A stretch of DNA of 42,564 nucleotides from Acidobacteriota bacterium (GTDB lineage: Bacteria > Acidobacteriota > Vicinamibacteria > Vicinamibacterales > UBA2999). The notes under the pieces are model-generated. The model saw only the letters and a list, made by a program, of their open reading frames with translations. It was not told where the DNA came from and did not search any database. The position numbers and the translations under genes were made by a program. The DNA lies in NCBI GenBank assembly GCA_016192845.1, contig JACPTI010000138.1, positions 1 through 42,564 of the forward strand, given 5' to 3'. Shown piece after piece: positions 1 to 7,394 of the stretch. The number at the start of each line of letters is the position of its first letter. Within the stretch, counting starts at the first letter, position 1.

Positions 1-140
1 CGAGCACGTGGGACTAGCGATGCGCGCGCCGTGGCGCGCGCCTATGAACGACTACCGCGTCGGGCTGCGACACCCGCGCGCGGGGCGACTTTCAGTCGCG
101 CGCGGAGTCTACCGCCTTTCAGGCGGTAGTCGTTCAACCG
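1..140 (+). promoter_or_regulatory. Hairpin-dense leader upstream of the CoA ligase gene
   Basis: Three dyads are visible. A GC palindrome lies at 22-41. A local hairpin at 85-99 has stem GCGACT/AGTCGC. A hairpin at 110-128 has a 7-bp stem, TACCGCC/GGCGGTA. A perfect 14-bp pair also joins 45-58 (TGAACGACTACCGC) to 123-136. Bases 123-128 are used by both the local hairpin and the long-range pair, so the two folds exclude each other. The two inner hairpins share the core CTTTCAG. The long stem ends five bases before the start codon of the next gene. This is either a folded 5' leader or a REP-type repeat cluster. No known family was recognised. Confidence 0.4.
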
Positions 141-1415
141 TTGGAGCGGAGCATCGTGCATCGTCCGGATCTCGAGACCGTGGCGCCCGACGTCATCCGC
201 GATCGGCAGCTCGCGCGGTTGAACGAGCTGCTCGCGGCGGTCCTGCCGCGGAACGCCTTCTACGCGAGGAAGTTCGGTGCGCCCGCGCTTCCGCTCTCGT
301 GGGAGGCGTTCCGCGCCCTTCCGTTCACGACCAAGGCGGAACTCGTCGCCGACCAGGAGGCCTGGCCTCCGTTCGGCGCGATCGCGACGTATCCGCCCGA
401 GTGCTACGTCGGCTATCACCAGACATCCGGCACGACCGGCCGGCCGCTCGTCGTCCTCGACACAGCCGAGAACTGGGACTGGTGGGCCGAGTGCTGGCAG
501 TACGTCTATGCGGCGGCCGGCGTGACCGCGCGAGACCGGATCTTCTTTGCGTTCTCGTTCGGTCCATTCATCGGCTTCTGGAGCGCTCATGCCGGCGCGC
601 GCCGGATTGGCGCGATGGTCATTCCCGGCGGCGGCCTCGATTCAAAGGCGCGCCTCGAGCTCCTCCTGCGCATGCAGGCGAGCGTCCTGGTGTGTACGCT
701 CACCTACGCGCTTCGCCTGGCGGAGGTCGCGCGCGAGGAGGGGCTGTCGATTCGCGACAGCGCCGTGCGGGTCACGATCCATGCGGGCGAGCCCGGTGCG
801 TCGATTCCGCCGGTCCGGGCGCGCATCGAGGAGGCCTGGGGGGCTCGCGCGTTCGACCACGCCGGAGGCACCGAGATCGGCGCGTACGGCTTTGCGTGTG
901 AGCTGCGCGACGGCCTGCACGTCAACGAAGCGGAGTTCATCGCGGCGGTGCTCGATCCGGCGACGGGAGAGCCGTGTGCCGAGGGATCCGCGGGCGAGCT
1001 CGTCATCACCAATCTGGGGCGCGCCGGCTGGCCCGTCATCCGCTACCGCACGGGCGATGTCGTGACCGTCGGGACGCGCCGCTGCACGTGCGGCCGCACC
1101 TTCCTCACGTTGCCCGGCGGCATCGCTGGCCGTACCGACGACCTCATCATCCTGCGCGGCGTCAACGTCTATCCGTCGGCGGTCGAGGCGATCGTCCGGA
1201 CGTTTCCGGTGGAGGAGTTTCGACTGGTGCGTACGCGGAGCGGCGCGCTCGACGAGCTGACCGTGGAGGTGGAGACGGCGAGCGAGGCGATTGCCGCCGA
1301 GCTCGCGCGGGTGCTGCGGGAGCGCCTGGCGGTGCGCATTCCGACGCGCGCCGTACCGGTCGGTTCGCTGCCGCGGTGGGAGCTGAAGGCCCGGCGGCTC
1401 GTCGATGCGCGCTAG
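141..1415 (+). CDS. Adenylate-forming CoA ligase, phenylacetate-CoA ligase-like
   Basis: A 424-residue cytoplasmic enzyme of the AMP-binding superfamily, closest in layout to the PaaK group. These enzymes activate an aromatic or other carboxylate with ATP and transfer it to CoA. The ATP-binding loop TSGTTGRP is at residues 95-102. An acceptor-type motif (HAGGTEIGAYG) follows near 240, then YRTGDV near 302, and a C-terminal GRTDDLIILRGVNVYPS stretch typical of PaaK that begins the small lid domain. A Cys pair (RRCTCGRTF) precedes the lid, as in many PaaK relatives. The start used is TTG at 141; GTG at 156 is an alternative, and neither has a clear ribosome site. No paa catabolic genes lie nearby, so the substrate cannot be named. 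Confidence 0.85.
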   Translation: MERSIVHRPDLETVAPDVIRDRQLARLNELLAAVLPRNAFYARKFGAPALPLSWEAFRALPFTTKAELVADQEAWPPFGAIATYPPECYVGYHQTSGTTGRPLVVLDTAENWDWWAECWQYVYAAAGVTARDRIFFAFSFGPFIGFWSAHAGARRIGAMVIPGGGLDSKARLELLLRMQASVLVCTLTYALRLAEVAREEGLSIRDSAVRVTIHAGEPGASIPPVRARIEEAWGARAFDHAGGTEIGAYGFACELRDGLHVNEAEFIAAVLDPATGEPCAEGSAGELVITNLGRAGWPVIRYRTGDVVTVGTRRCTCGRTFLTLPGGIAGRTDDLIILRGVNVYPSAVEAIVRTFPVEEFRLVRTRSGALDELTVEVETASEAIAAELARVLRERLAVRIPTRAVPVGSLPRWELKARRLVDAR

Positions 1416-1439
1416 CACCCCACCGCGCGTTGACACCGG

Positions 1440-1645
1440 GCGCCGGAAAGGCGTAGCGTCGGAGATGCCTAATTCCCGCGTCACGCGCGGGGAGCGGGGG
1501 ACCCACGGAAGGCTAGGCCTTCAGGGGCGCATTGGCGATGTAGCGGGGTCCCCAACGCGCGGACTGTGTGCGTTGGGGTGCCCTCGCCATAGGACACTTC
1601 CGAGTCCGAGCCCGGCAGCTAACCCCGTCGGCGTGTAACGGAAGC
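1440..1645 (+). promoter_or_regulatory. c-di-AMP riboswitch (ydaO/yuaA type)
   Basis: The 272-base gap before kup contains the hallmark blocks of the ydaO class. These are GGAGCGGGGGACCCA at 1491-1505, TTGGGGTG at 1573-1580, and a 3' block with CCGAGCCCGGCAGCTAACC and CGTCGGCGT at 1606-1634. Order and spacing fit the class. ydaO riboswitches bind cyclic di-AMP and commonly control potassium uptake and osmotic-response genes, which matches the Kup gene directly downstream. The boundaries are approximate because the P1 helix was not resolved by eye. Confidence 0.9.
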
Positions 1646-1652
1646 GCACCTC

Positions 1653-1694
1653 CTGACATGGGGTGCGGCTTCTTCTGAGGCCGACCCATGTCAG
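1653..1694 (+). promoter_or_regulatory. Start-codon-sequestering stem of kup (putative expression platform)
   Basis: CTGACATGGG at 1653-1662 is perfectly complementary to CCCATGTCAG at 1685-1694. The second arm contains the kup ATG (1688-1690). An inner CGGC/GCCG helix (1666-1669 with 1680-1683) ties up the end of the GAGG ribosome site (1677-1680). There is no U-run after the stem, so it does not look like an intrinsic terminator. Placed just 3' of the c-di-AMP aptamer, it suggests translational control of the potassium transporter. Confidence 0.6.
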
Positions 1695-3586
1695 CCGCGT
1701 TATCGCACTGCTCACCAGCCCCGCGCGGGCGCTACCTCGCCACGCTCTGTCTCGTCGCGCTCGGCGTCGTCTACGGTGACATCGGCACGAGCCCGCTTTA
1801 TGCGATCCGCGAGTGCTTCTACGGGCCGCACGCCGTCACGCCGACGCACGATCATGTGCTCGGCGTGCTGTCGCTCGTGTTCTGGGCGCTCGTCATCGTC
1901 ATCTCGATCAAGTACCTCGCGGTGGTGCTGCATGCGGATAACCAGGGTGAAGGGGGCATTCTGTCGCTGACCGCGCTGGCGACGCCGATCAGGCCGACGG
2001 GCCGGCAGGAGCGCGCCGCGCTCGTGCTGGTGGGCATTTTCGGGGCGGCCCTGCTGTACGGCGACGGCCTCATTACGCCGGCGATTTCGGTGCTCGGCGC
2101 GATGGAAGGACTCAGCGTGGCGGAACCGGTGCTGCAGCCCTACGTCGTGCCGATCACGATTGCGATCCTCGTGGCGCTCTTCCTGTTCCAGCGCCGCGGC
2201 ACCGCCGGGGTGGGCGGGGTCTTCGGTCCGGTCACGCTGCTGTGGTTTGCGGTGCTGGCGCTGCTGGGCGCGCTGCAGATCGCGCGCGTGCCGGCGGTGC
2301 TCGCGGCCGTCAATCCGATGCACGCCGTCCGTTTCTTTCTCGACACCGGCTGGGCCGGCTACCTCGTGCTCGGTTCCGTGTTCCTCGTCGTCACCGGCGG
2401 CGAGGCGCTCTACGCCGACATGGGGCACTTCGGCACGCGGCCGATTCGAATCGACTGGTTCCTCGTGGTGCTGCCCGCGCTCCTGCTGAACTACTTCGGC
2501 CAGGGCGCGCTGCTGCTCGAGGCGCCCGCGGCGGCGGCGAACCCGTTCTATCTGCTGGCGCCGCAGTGGGCGGTCGTTCCGTTGATCGTGCTCGCCGTGG
2601 CGGCGGCGGTCATCGCCTCGCAGGCCGTGATTTCCGGCGCGTATTCGCTGACGATGCAGGCCGTGCAGCTCGGCTTCAGCCCGCGCATCCGGATCGACCA
2701 TACGTCGGGACACCAGTTCGGCCAGATCTACATCGGGGCCGTCAACTGGGCTCTGATGGCCGGCTGCATCCTGCTCGTACTCGGGTTCCGGACGTCGAGC
2801 AACCTGGCCGCTGCCTACGGCGTCGCGGTGACGTCGACGATGGTCATCACCACGGTGTTGTTGTACGTCGTCGCGCGCGACCGTTGGGGCTGGCCTGCGG
2901 TGCCCGCCGCGGCAGTCGTCCTGGTGTTTCTCCTCGTCGATCTGGCTTTTTTCGGCGCGAACATCATCAAGGTGGCGCAGGGCGGCTGGCTGCCGCTCGC
3001 GCTCGCGGCGGCCGTGTACGTCGTCATGACGACGTGGAAGGGCGGCCGCCGGCTCCTCGCCGAGCGGATCCAGTCGGAGGCCCGGCCGCTCGACGAGTTC
3101 CTCCGGGAGATTCGGCAGCAGGGGGTGACGCGCGTCCCCGGCACCGCCATTTTCATGAACGGGACCGCGTCGAGGACGCCGCCGGCGCTGCGGCACAACC
3201 TCGCGCACAACAAGGTGCTGCACGACCGCGTCGTGTTCGTCACCGTGAAGACGCAGCAGGTCCCGCACGTCCCGGCGAATCAGCGCCTGGAGATCGAGAA
3301 CCTGGGCGACGGGGTCTACCGGGCAAAGGTGTACTACGGGTTCATGGACGAGCCCAACGTGCCGCAGGCGCTCCAGGGCGCGGCAGAGCGGCTCGGCCCG
3401 TTCGACTCGAAGGAGACGACCTATTTCCTGGGCCGCGAGACGATTATCGCGACGCGCCGCCCGGGGATGGCGGTGTGGCGGGAGAGGCTGTTTGCGCTGA
3501 TGGCGCGCAACGCCACGACGGCGACGGCATACTTCGGCATTCCGCCCGGCAGGGTGGTCGAGCTCGGCGAGCAGATCGAAATCTGA
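1688..3586 (+). CDS. kup: Kup-family potassium transporter
   Basis: A 632-residue integral membrane protein of the KUP/HAK/KT family, which takes up K+ with protons. The family signature GVVYGDIGTSPLYAIRE follows a short hydrophilic N-terminus. About twelve hydrophobic segments follow in the first ~440 residues, then a soluble C-terminal domain containing NKVLHDRVVF and ending in a region with YYGFMDEPNVP, as in full-length Kup proteins. Length is normal for the family. The ATG is masked by a stem and the mRNA leader carries a c-di-AMP riboswitch. High c-di-AMP is therefore expected to lower K+ uptake; that direction is inferred from the class. Confidence 0.95.
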   Translation: MSAALSHCSPAPRGRYLATLCLVALGVVYGDIGTSPLYAIRECFYGPHAVTPTHDHVLGVLSLVFWALVIVISIKYLAVVLHADNQGEGGILSLTALATPIRPTGRQERAALVLVGIFGAALLYGDGLITPAISVLGAMEGLSVAEPVLQPYVVPITIAILVALFLFQRRGTAGVGGVFGPVTLLWFAVLALLGALQIARVPAVLAAVNPMHAVRFFLDTGWAGYLVLGSVFLVVTGGEALYADMGHFGTRPIRIDWFLVVLPALLLNYFGQGALLLEAPAAAANPFYLLAPQWAVVPLIVLAVAAAVIASQAVISGAYSLTMQAVQLGFSPRIRIDHTSGHQFGQIYIGAVNWALMAGCILLVLGFRTSSNLAAAYGVAVTSTMVITTVLLYVVARDRWGWPAVPAAAVVLVFLLVDLAFFGANIIKVAQGGWLPLALAAAVYVVMTTWKGGRRLLAERIQSEARPLDEFLREIRQQGVTRVPGTAIFMNGTASRTPPALRHNLAHNKVLHDRVVFVTVKTQQVPHVPANQRLEIENLGDGVYRAKVYYGFMDEPNVPQALQGAAERLGPFDSKETTYFLGRETIIATRRPGMAVWRERLFALMARNATTATAYFGIPPGRVVELGEQIEI

Positions 3587-3598
3587 CCTCCCGGCGCC

Positions 3599-3941
3599 CT
3601 ACCACTGCAACTGAAGCGCCACGTTGGCCGTGGCGCCGTCGAGGCGGTCATCGAGAGCATCCGTGAATCCCGCCAGTCGATAGCCTCCCGCGAGATTGAT
3701 CGCCACGTGAGGCACCAGGCTTACAAGGGCGTTCAGCTGCGGCTCGAACACGAAGAAGTCGTCCGTCGCCAGCACCCGAATCGGCGTACACCGTTCACCA
3801 GCCAGTAGCCGGCGCCGCCGGTGAAGAGCACGTCGTCGATGATTCGCCCTACATAGGCGCCCGCCAGTTGACCGAGACTGTCGTCGAAGTCCGTCACCTT
3901 GTAATCGGGCGCAATGACGAACGGCGTGTGCACGCGCTCCA
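3599..3941 (-). pseudogene. Frameshifted remnant of an outer-membrane beta-barrel protein
   Basis: Reading leftwards, one frame gives alternating amphipathic strands (around APDYKVTDFDDSLGQLAGAY and DDVLFTGGAGYWLVNG) down to about 3780. A one-base shift then moves the sense to a second frame that begins near RVLATDDFFVFEPQLNALV and ends with VALQLQW and a TAG at 3599-3601. A final aromatic residue and alternating strands are typical of outer-membrane barrels. There is no start with a signal peptide, so the 5' half is missing as well. It lies between kup and the export operon, opposite in strand to both. A sequencing error could explain the shift but not the missing N-terminus. Confidence 0.6.
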
Positions 3942-4074
3942 CGCCCGCGCTGGGAAAGTTCCGGAACTGTTCCCCGCCGGCCCGGTGAGGGCGCTTGCTT
4001 GTCACACTTTTGTCTCGAAACGTTCGCTCCCGCCGCATGCGTAAATAGAAGTAGGGAGTACTCGACGGAGACTC

Positions 4075-5367
4075 ATGAAAAGAACGCTGACGGCACTTGG
4101 AATTCTGCTCGCCATCGCTGCGGGCGGGTACCTGCTCTCGACGCGCTACACGGGATCGGCGCAGGCGCTGCAGGTCGTAACCGCTCCTGTGACGCGCGGC
4201 GACGTGGTCCAGACGATTGACGCTACCGGGCGGCTCGAGGCGGTGACGATGGTCCAGGTCGGGACGCAGGTCTCGGGGACGATCAAGGCGCTCTACGCGG
4301 ACTTCAATTCGCGCGTGCGGCAGGGCCAGGTCGTGGCCGAGCTCGAGCCGTCGCTCTTCGAGACACAGGTAGAGCAGGCGCGGGCCACCGTCGTCCGCCT
4401 CGAGGCCGACGCCGAGCGCGCCCGCGTGCAGTATCAGGACGCGCAGGTGAAGCTGGCGCGCGCCCGCGACCTCGCCGCGCGGCAGCTCGTGCCCGCCACG
4501 GACCTCGAGACCGCCGAGGCCAATGCGCGTGCCGCCGAGGCGGCGCTCAAGGCAGCCGAAGCTCAGATCGTCCAGGCGCAGGCCTCCCTCAATCAAGCGC
4601 GAGTCAATCTGAGCCACACCGTCATCCGCGCCCCGATCGACGGCGTCGTGATCTCCCGGAACGTCGACGTCGGCCAGACCGTGGCCGCGAGCATGCAGGC
4701 GCCCGTGTTGTTCCAGATCGCCAACGACCTGTCGCGCATGCAGGTCACCGGCAGCGTGGACGAGGCCGACATCGGGCGCGTCCGCGCCGGGCAGCGCGCC
4801 ACGTTCCAGGTCGACGCCTATCCCGGCGAGACGTTCTCGGGCAGCGTGTCGCAGGTCCGGTTGAACCCGGTGATCGAGTCGAACGTGGTGAGCTACGTCA
4901 CCGTCATCGATGTCTCCAATATGGACCTGCGGCTGCGGCCGGGCATGACGGCGACGGTCGTCATCGAGGTCGCGAGAACCGCCGACACGCTGCGCGTCCC
5001 GGCCGCGGCGCTGCGCTTTGCGCCGACGCCTGAAGTGTTCGCCGCGCTCGGCCAGCCGTTGCGGGAGCAGATTCCACGGCCCGAGGGGAGCGCGGGCGGC
5101 AATCGCCCGATCGTCTGGGTGCTCGCCGACGGGAGGCTGGAGCCGGTGGCCGTGCGGCCGGGCATCACCGACGGCGCCAACGTGGCCGTCTCCGCGGGCA
5201 TGCTGGAGGAAGGGATGCTGGTGGCGACCGGCGTGCAGCAGTCGGCGCAGGCGTCGGCGGCACCGGCGCGATCGCCGCTCCTGCCGTTTGGCGGCCGCGG
5301 TCCGGGCGCCGGCCGCGGGCTGCGTGGAGCCGGCGCCGGGCAGGGAGCCGGGCGTGGCGGCCAGTAG
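4075..5367 (+). CDS. Periplasmic adaptor of a MacAB-like tripartite exporter
   Basis: A 430-residue HlyD/MFP-family adaptor anchored by an N-terminal helix (residues 6-22). It would link the inner-membrane ABC pump to the outer-membrane channel. A lipoyl-type half motif near residues 55-90 (VGTQVSGTIKALYADFNSRVRQGQVVAEL) is followed by a long alpha-hairpin rich in Ala, Glu and Arg (about 95-180). The second lipoyl half comes next (IRAPIDGVVISRNVDVGQTV), then beta-barrel and membrane-proximal domains. The C-terminus is a Gly/Arg-rich tail, unusual for MacA. The gene overlaps the ATPase gene by 14 bases. MacAB-type pumps export macrolides, peptides or siderophores; the cargo here is unknown. 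Confidence 0.9.
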   Translation: MKRTLTALGILLAIAAGGYLLSTRYTGSAQALQVVTAPVTRGDVVQTIDATGRLEAVTMVQVGTQVSGTIKALYADFNSRVRQGQVVAELEPSLFETQVEQARATVVRLEADAERARVQYQDAQVKLARARDLAARQLVPATDLETAEANARAAEAALKAAEAQIVQAQASLNQARVNLSHTVIRAPIDGVVISRNVDVGQTVAASMQAPVLFQIANDLSRMQVTGSVDEADIGRVRAGQRATFQVDAYPGETFSGSVSQVRLNPVIESNVVSYVTVIDVSNMDLRLRPGMTATVVIEVARTADTLRVPAAALRFAPTPEVFAALGQPLREQIPRPEGSAGGNRPIVWVLADGRLEPVAVRPGITDGANVAVSAGMLEEGMLVATGVQQSAQASAAPARSPLLPFGGRGPGAGRGLRGAGAGQGAGRGGQ

Positions 5368-6160
5368 CGCGGGCGATCCGCTCGTGCTCGTCGACGGGCT
5401 CACGAAAACCTACACGTTGGGCGAGGTGGCCGTACGCGCGCTGCGCGGGATTTCGCTCACCGTGACGACCGGCGAGTTCGTCGCGCTGACGGGTCCCTCG
5501 GGCTCCGGCAAGTCGACCTTCATGCATCTGCTCGGCTGCCTCGATCGGCCGACGAGCGGGACCTACCGGCTCGGCGGGCGGGACGTGGCCCGGCTCTCCA
5601 AGCGCGAGCTCGCCCGCATCCGCAACCAGGAGATCGGGTTCGTCTTTCAGGGCTTCAACCTCCTGCCGCGCACCACGGCGCTCGAGAACGTCGAGCTGCC
5701 GCTGTTGTACAGAGGCGGGCTGAGCGGCGCCCGGCGGAGGGCGATGGCGCGCGACGCGCTCGAGGCGGTGGGCCTGGCCGATCGCCTGGACCATCACCCC
5801 AGCCAGCTGTCCGGCGGACAGCAGCAGCGCGTCGCGATCGCGCGGGCGCTCGTGACGGGCCCGACGCTGCTGCTGGCGGACGAGCCGACGGGCAACCTCG
5901 ATTCGCGCACGAGCATCGAGGTGATGGACATCTTCCAGCGACTGAACGTCGAACGCGGTCTGACCATCGTGCTCGTCACCCACGAACGCGACATCGCGGA
6001 ATATGCGGCGCGGGTCGTCTCCTTTCTCGACGGCCGCGTCCGGTCCGACCGGCCGGTGGGGCGCCGGCGCACGGCGGCGGTCGAGCTCGAGAACCTGACT
6101 GTGCGGCACGACGAAGCGTTACATGACGTAGAGACGGACCTCGAGGTCCGCCGCGCGTGA
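5354..6160 (+). CDS. ABC transporter ATP-binding protein, MacB/LolD type
   Basis: A 268-residue nucleotide-binding subunit. Walker A GPSGSGKST lies near residues 47-55, the Q-loop sits in FVFQGFNLLPRT, the signature is LSGGQQQRVAIARAL, Walker B is LLLADEPTGNLD and the switch histidine is in VTHE. The FQGFNLLPRTTALENVELP segment is typical of the LolD/MacB subfamily that drives periplasmic mechanotransmission. The GTG start at 5354 lies inside the end of the adaptor gene, so translation is probably coupled. A longer upstream frame exists but only overlaps the adaptor in another phase. The C-terminus has an extra ~30 charged residues beyond the core fold. Confidence 0.93.
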   Translation: MAASSAGDPLVLVDGLTKTYTLGEVAVRALRGISLTVTTGEFVALTGPSGSGKSTFMHLLGCLDRPTSGTYRLGGRDVARLSKRELARIRNQEIGFVFQGFNLLPRTTALENVELPLLYRGGLSGARRRAMARDALEAVGLADRLDHHPSQLSGGQQQRVAIARALVTGPTLLLADEPTGNLDSRTSIEVMDIFQRLNVERGLTIVLVTHERDIAEYAARVVSFLDGRVRSDRPVGRRRTAAVELENLTVRHDEALHDVETDLEVRRA

Positions 6161-6167
6161 GGATGCC

Positions 6168-7388
6168 ATGTCACTCCTGATGACGTTCGTGGTGGCGATC
6201 AAGGCGCTGCGGCGCAACACGATGCGGACGGCGCTCACCGCGCTCGGCATGATCATCGGCGTCGCGGCCGTCATCGTGATGATGGCGCTCGGCAGCGGCG
6301 CCCGCACCACGATCGAGGCGCAGATCCGGACGATCGGGTCGAACGTGATCATGGTCAACGCCGGCGCCGGCGGATTCGGCCCTGTGCGCGGCGGCCAGGG
6401 CGCGACCACGACGCTGACGGTCGAGGACGCCGAGACGATCCGCCGCGAGATCCCCGGCATCCGGTACATCTCCCCGGGCGTCGTCACGCGCACGCAGGTC
6501 GTGGCGGGCACCGGCAACTGGAACACGGTCGTGCAGGGCACCAGCGAGGCGCTGCCGGCGATTCGTTCGTGGCCCATGCAGTTCGGGAGCTTCTTCACCG
6601 AAGACGACGTCCGGCGATCCGCCCGCGTCGCCGTCATCGGCTCGGTCGTACGCGATCAGCTCTTCGGGTCGGGGACGGACCCGATCGGGCAGGTGATTCG
6701 GATCCACAACCAGCCGTTCCGGGTGATCGGCGTGCTGTCCACCAAGGGGCAGGCGATGTTCGGGCAGGACCAGGACGACACGGTGTACGTGCCGTACACG
6801 ACGGCCATGAAGCGGCTGCTCGGCCGGGACTACCTCCGGGACATCACCATCTCCACGGAGAACGGCGTCAAGACGACGGAGATGACGCAGGCCATCGCCG
6901 CGCTGCTGCGGGAGCGCCATGCGATTCCCCCGGGCAGCGAAGACGACTTCATGATCCGCACGCAGGAGGAGATCGCGAGCATCCTCACGTCGACCACGAC
7001 GACGATGACGTATCTGCTGGCGAGCATTGCCGCGGTGTCGCTGCTCGTCGGCGGGATCGGCATCATGAACATCATGCTGGTCTCGGTCACGGAGCGGACG
7101 CGCGAGATCGGGTTGCGCCTTTCGGTGGGGGCGCGCGATGTCGACGTGCTCCTGCAGTTCCTCATGGAGGCAGTCGTGCTGAGCCTGGCGGGCGGCGCCA
7201 TCGGCGTCGGCGTGGGCTTCGGCGCCTCCTATGGTCTGAGCCGTCTCATGTCGTGGTCGTCGCTCGTCACGGTCGACGCGGTGCTCCTCTCGTTCGGCTG
7301 TGCGGCGGCGGTCGGGATCTTCTTCGGCTTCTATCCGGCCCGAAAGGCCGCAGCGCTCGATCCGATCGAGGCGCTGCGCTACGAGTAA
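6168..7388 (+). CDS. MacB-like FtsX-domain permease
   Basis: A 406-residue inner-membrane permease with the MacB topology. One helix near residues 20-43 (ALTALGMIIGVAAVIVMMAL) is followed by a large periplasmic MacB_PCD domain (about 45-275) and three C-terminal helices. The FtsX region contains GGIGIMNIMLVSVTERTREIGLR, a hallmark of the family, and the protein ends in PARKAAALDPIEALRYE. The gene starts seven bases after the ATPase, and the two together replace the single fused MacB of E. coli. This split arrangement is common outside Gammaproteobacteria. Confidence 0.94.
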   Translation: MSLLMTFVVAIKALRRNTMRTALTALGMIIGVAAVIVMMALGSGARTTIEAQIRTIGSNVIMVNAGAGGFGPVRGGQGATTTLTVEDAETIRREIPGIRYISPGVVTRTQVVAGTGNWNTVVQGTSEALPAIRSWPMQFGSFFTEDDVRRSARVAVIGSVVRDQLFGSGTDPIGQVIRIHNQPFRVIGVLSTKGQAMFGQDQDDTVYVPYTTAMKRLLGRDYLRDITISTENGVKTTEMTQAIAALLRERHAIPPGSEDDFMIRTQEEIASILTSTTTTMTYLLASIAAVSLLVGGIGIMNIMLVSVTERTREIGLRLSVGARDVDVLLQFLMEAVVLSLAGGAIGVGVGFGASYGLSRLMSWSSLVTVDAVLLSFGCAAAVGIFFGFYPARKAAALDPIEALRYE

Positions 7389-7394
7389 GCACGT

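Noticed and set aside
1712..3268. A 518-codon minus-strand frame opposite kup
   Set aside because: Very rich in Arg, His, Asp and Glu with no hydrophobic core, as expected for the antisense of a membrane-protein gene.
3733..5403. A 556-codon minus-strand frame opposite the adaptor gene
   Set aside because: It is the complement of the adaptor gene for most of its length, with a composition typical of GC-rich antisense frames. Only its last ~70 codons read as the barrel remnant.
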